Notes under the pieces: model-generated
The model's input: the letters and a program-made list of their open reading frames with translations, nothing else
What the model was told of the DNA's origin: nothing
Database searches by the model: none
Made by a program: the position numbers and the translations under genes
Origin: Acetobacter senegalensis
Lineage (GTDB): Bacteria > Pseudomonadota > Alphaproteobacteria > Acetobacterales > Acetobacteraceae
Reading direction: 5' to 3'
DNA: 35,659 nucleotides
NCBI RefSeq assembly: GCF_001580995.1
Contig: NZ_LHZU01000111.1
Coordinates: forward strand, 1-35,659
In this document: piece by piece, positions 33,909 through 35,659 of the stretch
Layout: every line of letters starts with the position of its first letter
How positions within the stretch are numbered: position 1 is the first letter of the stretch

Positions 33909-35129
33909 TCAGTCAGCCGCAGTTGCTTCAACCGGTGCCGCGTCCGTTTTAGCCGGGGCAGGCGCATCCGTTTTGGCTTCCGTGCGGATAACCTTCACAC
34001 GCGGGGCTTTTGCGGGCTTGCGGGCCGCAATTTCCGCCATCTGCTCTTCAACCTGTTTGGAGAACACGTACTGGGCCGGGCGCTGGTTGGCCAACGAGAT
34101 TTCCGGAGCCATCGGCTTTTCTGTTTCCGGTCCGAACAGGGCAACCTTAGCAATGTGCCAGGGCCGACGAACGGCATCCATCACAGCGGTCGATTCGTAA
34201 CCGGAGTGCACCATGCAGTCGGCGCATTTTTCGTAGTTACCGGTGCCGTAATCGTCCCACTTGGTGTCTTCCATCAGTTCCTTGAAAGACTTGGCATAGC
34301 CTTCACCCAGCAGGTAACACGGGCGCTGCCAGCCAAACACGTTACGCAGGGGCTTGCCCCACGGCGTGCAGTGGTACTGCTCATTCCCGGCCAGGAAGTT
34401 CAGGAACAGCGGAGACTGAGTAAACCGCCACTTCTTGCCTTTACCCAGACGGAAGATGTCACGGAACAGCTGCTTGGTCTTCTGACGGTTCAGGAAGTGT
34501 TCCTGATCCGGCGCGCGTTCATACGCATAGCCCGGAGCGGTCATGATTCCGTCCACGCCCATGGCCATCACTTCATCAAAGAAGGAAGCCACACGCTTGG
34601 GGTCTGCGCCATCAAACAGGGTGCAGTTGATGGACAGACGGAACCCGCGGGCCTTGGCCTTCTTGATGGCGGCAACCGCGCGTTCATACACCCCGTCCTG
34701 ACAGACGGAGGAATCGTGCATGGACTTGTCACCATCCAGATGCACGTCCCACGAGAAGAAAGGTGAGGGTTCGTACTCATCCATCTTCTTTTCAAGCAGC
34801 AGGGCGTTCGTGCACAGATAGACGTATTTTTTCCGGGCGATCAGACCCCGGATAATTTCCGGCATTTCCTTGTGCAGCAGCGGCTCGCCCCCTGCCACGG
34901 CAATAACCGGTGCGCCTGCTTCCGCATCCGCATCCAGACATTCCTGCAGCGTCATGCGCTGGTTCAGGATAGCCGCCGGGTAATCAATCTTGCCACACCC
35001 GGCGCATGCCAGATTGCAGCGGAAAAGCGGCTCAAGCATCAGCACCAGCGGGTAGCGCTTACGCTTCTTGAGATGCTGTGTGACGACATATTTGCCGACC
35101 CTGACGGCCTGCATTATCGGTACGGCCAT
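33909..35129 (-). CDS. hpnH: Adenosyl-hopene transferase, radical SAM
   Basis: Joins the 5'-deoxyadenosyl group of SAM to diploptene, the first step of side-chain extension to C35 hopanoids. 406 residues. The radical SAM cluster motif CNLACAGC is at Cys38, Cys42 and Cys45, followed by GGEPLLHKEMPEI and DVHLDGDKSMHD. HpnH-type features are YPLVLMLEPLFRCNLACAGCGKI, the APGYAYERAPDQEHFL segment and CYLLGEGYAKSFKELM, followed by NYEKCADCMVHSGYE. The last 50 residues are a low-complexity Lys/Ala/Pro/Asp tail with repeated AKTDA, longer than the core needs. GGGGGT precedes the ATG. Ends at a strong terminator. A structured RNA lies on the same strand upstream. Confidence 0.96.
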   Translation of the reverse strand: MAVPIMQAVRVGKYVVTQHLKKRKRYPLVLMLEPLFRCNLACAGCGKIDYPAAILNQRMTLQECLDADAEAGAPVIAVAGGEPLLHKEMPEIIRGLIARKKYVYLCTNALLLEKKMDEYEPSPFFSWDVHLDGDKSMHDSSVCQDGVYERAVAAIKKAKARGFRLSINCTLFDGADPKRVASFFDEVMAMGVDGIMTAPGYAYERAPDQEHFLNRQKTKQLFRDIFRLGKGKKWRFTQSPLFLNFLAGNEQYHCTPWGKPLRNVFGWQRPCYLLGEGYAKSFKELMEDTKWDDYGTGNYEKCADCMVHSGYESTAVMDAVRRPWHIAKVALFGPETEKPMAPEISLANQRPAQYVFSKQVEEQMAEIAARKPAKAPRVKVIRTEAKTDAPAPAKTDAAPVEATAAD

Positions 35130-35194
35130 AAACCCCCGCTTCCGGCGCTTCTCTTACGCCCGCATCATAAACTGGATGAGACTAGTAACGTGTC

Positions 35195-35273
35195 AAAAAA
35201 CGTGGCCCTGCCAAGCACCGGTCTAGCCCGCTTGCCTTACGGCAGCCGTTCAGGACGGCGGGCACAGCCACGT
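35195..35273 (-). ncRNA. Candidate structured RNA with U-tract end, upstream of hpnH
   Basis: Read on the minus strand, 35273-35261 pairs with 35212-35200 as a 13-position helix with one G-G mismatch and one G-U pair. Inside are three hairpins laid almost end to end: GCCGU/ACGGC with loop CCUGA (35259-35245), UGCC/GGCA with a GUAA tetraloop of the GNRA class (35244-35233), and a weaker AGCGG/CC..GCU arm (35232-35214). TTTTTT follows the closing helix, as in an intrinsic terminator. An alternative fold pairs GCCC (35229-35226) with GGGC (35263-35260). This could be a free small RNA or an attenuator in the hpnH leader. It is too short and lacks T-loop and anticodon features for a tRNA, and I see no SRP-type core. 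Confidence 0.5.
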
Positions 35274-35289
35274 AGGTTCTGTTGGCCTG

Positions 35290-35319
35290 CATATAGGTCG
35301 GCCCATTTGTCAAGCTCAA
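35290..35319 (-). promoter_or_regulatory. Likely promoter of the structured RNA (or hpnH)
   Basis: On the minus strand TTGAGC (35319-35314) and TATATG (35295-35290) are 18 bp apart, giving a start site near 35283, just before the folded RNA. A TTGACA directly after the first box is too close to the -10 (12 bp) to pair with it. Moderate match only. Confidence 0.4.
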
Positions 35320-35531
35320 GCCTTTTTCAAATCATGTGACAAAAAAGACACATTCACAAGTTAGTTTTTTAGGAAGCCTTGCGTTCAGGCGAGAAACATT
35401 AAACCAAAATGGCGGATCGCAGTGTCCGCTAGACATTTTGCGCGACGTAAGACACGCAAAGGGCAGCAAGTTCCGACCACAACTCAGGACGGCATTCTGC
35501 TTGCCGCAAGCAAGAAGATGGAAACGATCGC

Positions 35532-35659
35532 ATGGACAGTTCTCCTGACAAGAAACCGGCGCTTTCTGCCGTGACATCGCATTCTTCCGCCCCCCTCGCC
35601 ACTGGCGGTGCGACCATCCCGACGCTGGGCCGTTTTCCTGCGCTGGACCGTGTGACGTA
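35532..35659 (+). CDS. 5' end of an unidentified gene, cut by the window edge
   Basis: An ATG at 35532 opens a frame that runs to the end of the window (42 complete codons). It begins MDSSPDKKPALSAVTSHSSA, followed by a segment ending GRFPALDRVT. The first part is Ser/Ala-rich and looks unstructured; no signal peptide or motif is present. GGAA lies about 10 nt upstream. Neighbouring hpnH makes an isoprenoid or hopanoid role possible, but the visible part does not identify it. Confidence 0.55.
   Translation, partial: MDSSPDKKPALSAVTSHSSAPLATGGATIPTLGRFPALDRVT

Larger units (their letters stand above)
35130..35531. other. Divergent intergenic region upstream of hpnH
   Basis: About 400 bp with no supported protein gene. 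It contains the structured RNA at 35195-35273 (minus strand), its likely promoter at 35290-35319, and presumably the promoters of hpnH and the partial plus-strand gene. The part from 35325 to 35400 is AT-rich. Confidence 0.5.

Noticed and set aside
35200..35273. The folded RNA upstream of hpnH as a tRNA gene
   Set aside because: It is 74 nt with a 7-bp outer stem, but there is no GTTCRA T-loop, no D-loop GG and no 7-nt anticodon loop.
35200..35273. The same RNA as bacterial SRP (4.5S) RNA
   Set aside because: The size and U tract would fit, but the conserved GGAA tetraloop with its flanking AGCA internal loop is missing on both strands.
1..35659. CRISPR arrays, rRNA genes and intact insertion sequences
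   Set aside because: No regularly spaced direct repeats, rRNA sequence or complete transposase frame was seen on either strand.

Overview
The window reads as chromosome from an acetic acid bacterium (Acetobacteraceae, probably Acetobacter or a close relative). This rests on gene content: a membrane-bound PQQ dehydrogenase, an OprB-type sugar porin, the hopanoid gene hpnH and an alphaproteobacterial-style uracil-DNA glycosylase, in mostly GC-rich DNA. The genus is inferred, not proven. I see no rRNA, tRNA, CRISPR array or intact insertion sequence.

Layout. Positions 1-9.4 kb: a G-poor gene-free stretch, gcd (minus), a 1.3 kb AT-rich gap holding a Fur-box-like site and three tandem hairpins, an OprB porin (plus), and a 1008-residue double glycosyltransferase with a clear sigma-70 promoter. 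This segment is visibly more AT-rich than the rest and looks like an accessory block. Positions 9.4-16.5 kb: prs and a histidine phosphatase on the minus strand; a two-gene polysaccharide-type ABC exporter, a MATE transporter, a small DUF6582-like protein, a YqaA/VTT membrane protein and a degenerate SDR protein on the plus strand. Positions 16.9-24.6 kb: a YbaY-META envelope protein, a molybdate-binding Mop protein, a hypothetical protein, ispE coupled to a large TPR protein, a divergent uracil-DNA glycosylase and a soluble lytic transglycosylase.

Positions 24.7-29.7 kb: a Zn metallopeptidase and a transglutaminase-like protein (minus) divergent from a circularly permuted ATP-grasp protein and an alpha-E protein (plus). 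This recurrent gene set is predicted to make and process a peptide bond or tag, and its product is unknown. Positions 29.9-35.7 kb: a TonB-dependent receptor, a CorC/HlyC-type membrane protein, hpnH, and the start of an unidentified divergent gene. Between hpnH and that gene, on the hpnH strand, lies a compact RNA fold with three hairpins closed by a long helix and ending in a U tract.

How the genes work together: OprB would admit sugars to the periplasm where Gcd oxidises them. ispE (isoprenoid precursors) and hpnH (hopanoid side chain) both feed hopanoid synthesis. The most interesting items for follow-up are the structured RNA upstream of hpnH, the ATP-grasp/alpha-E/transglutaminase/peptidase set, an SDR protein that has lost its catalytic triad, the oprB leader hairpins, and a 28-bp perfect palindrome upstream of the Mop gene.
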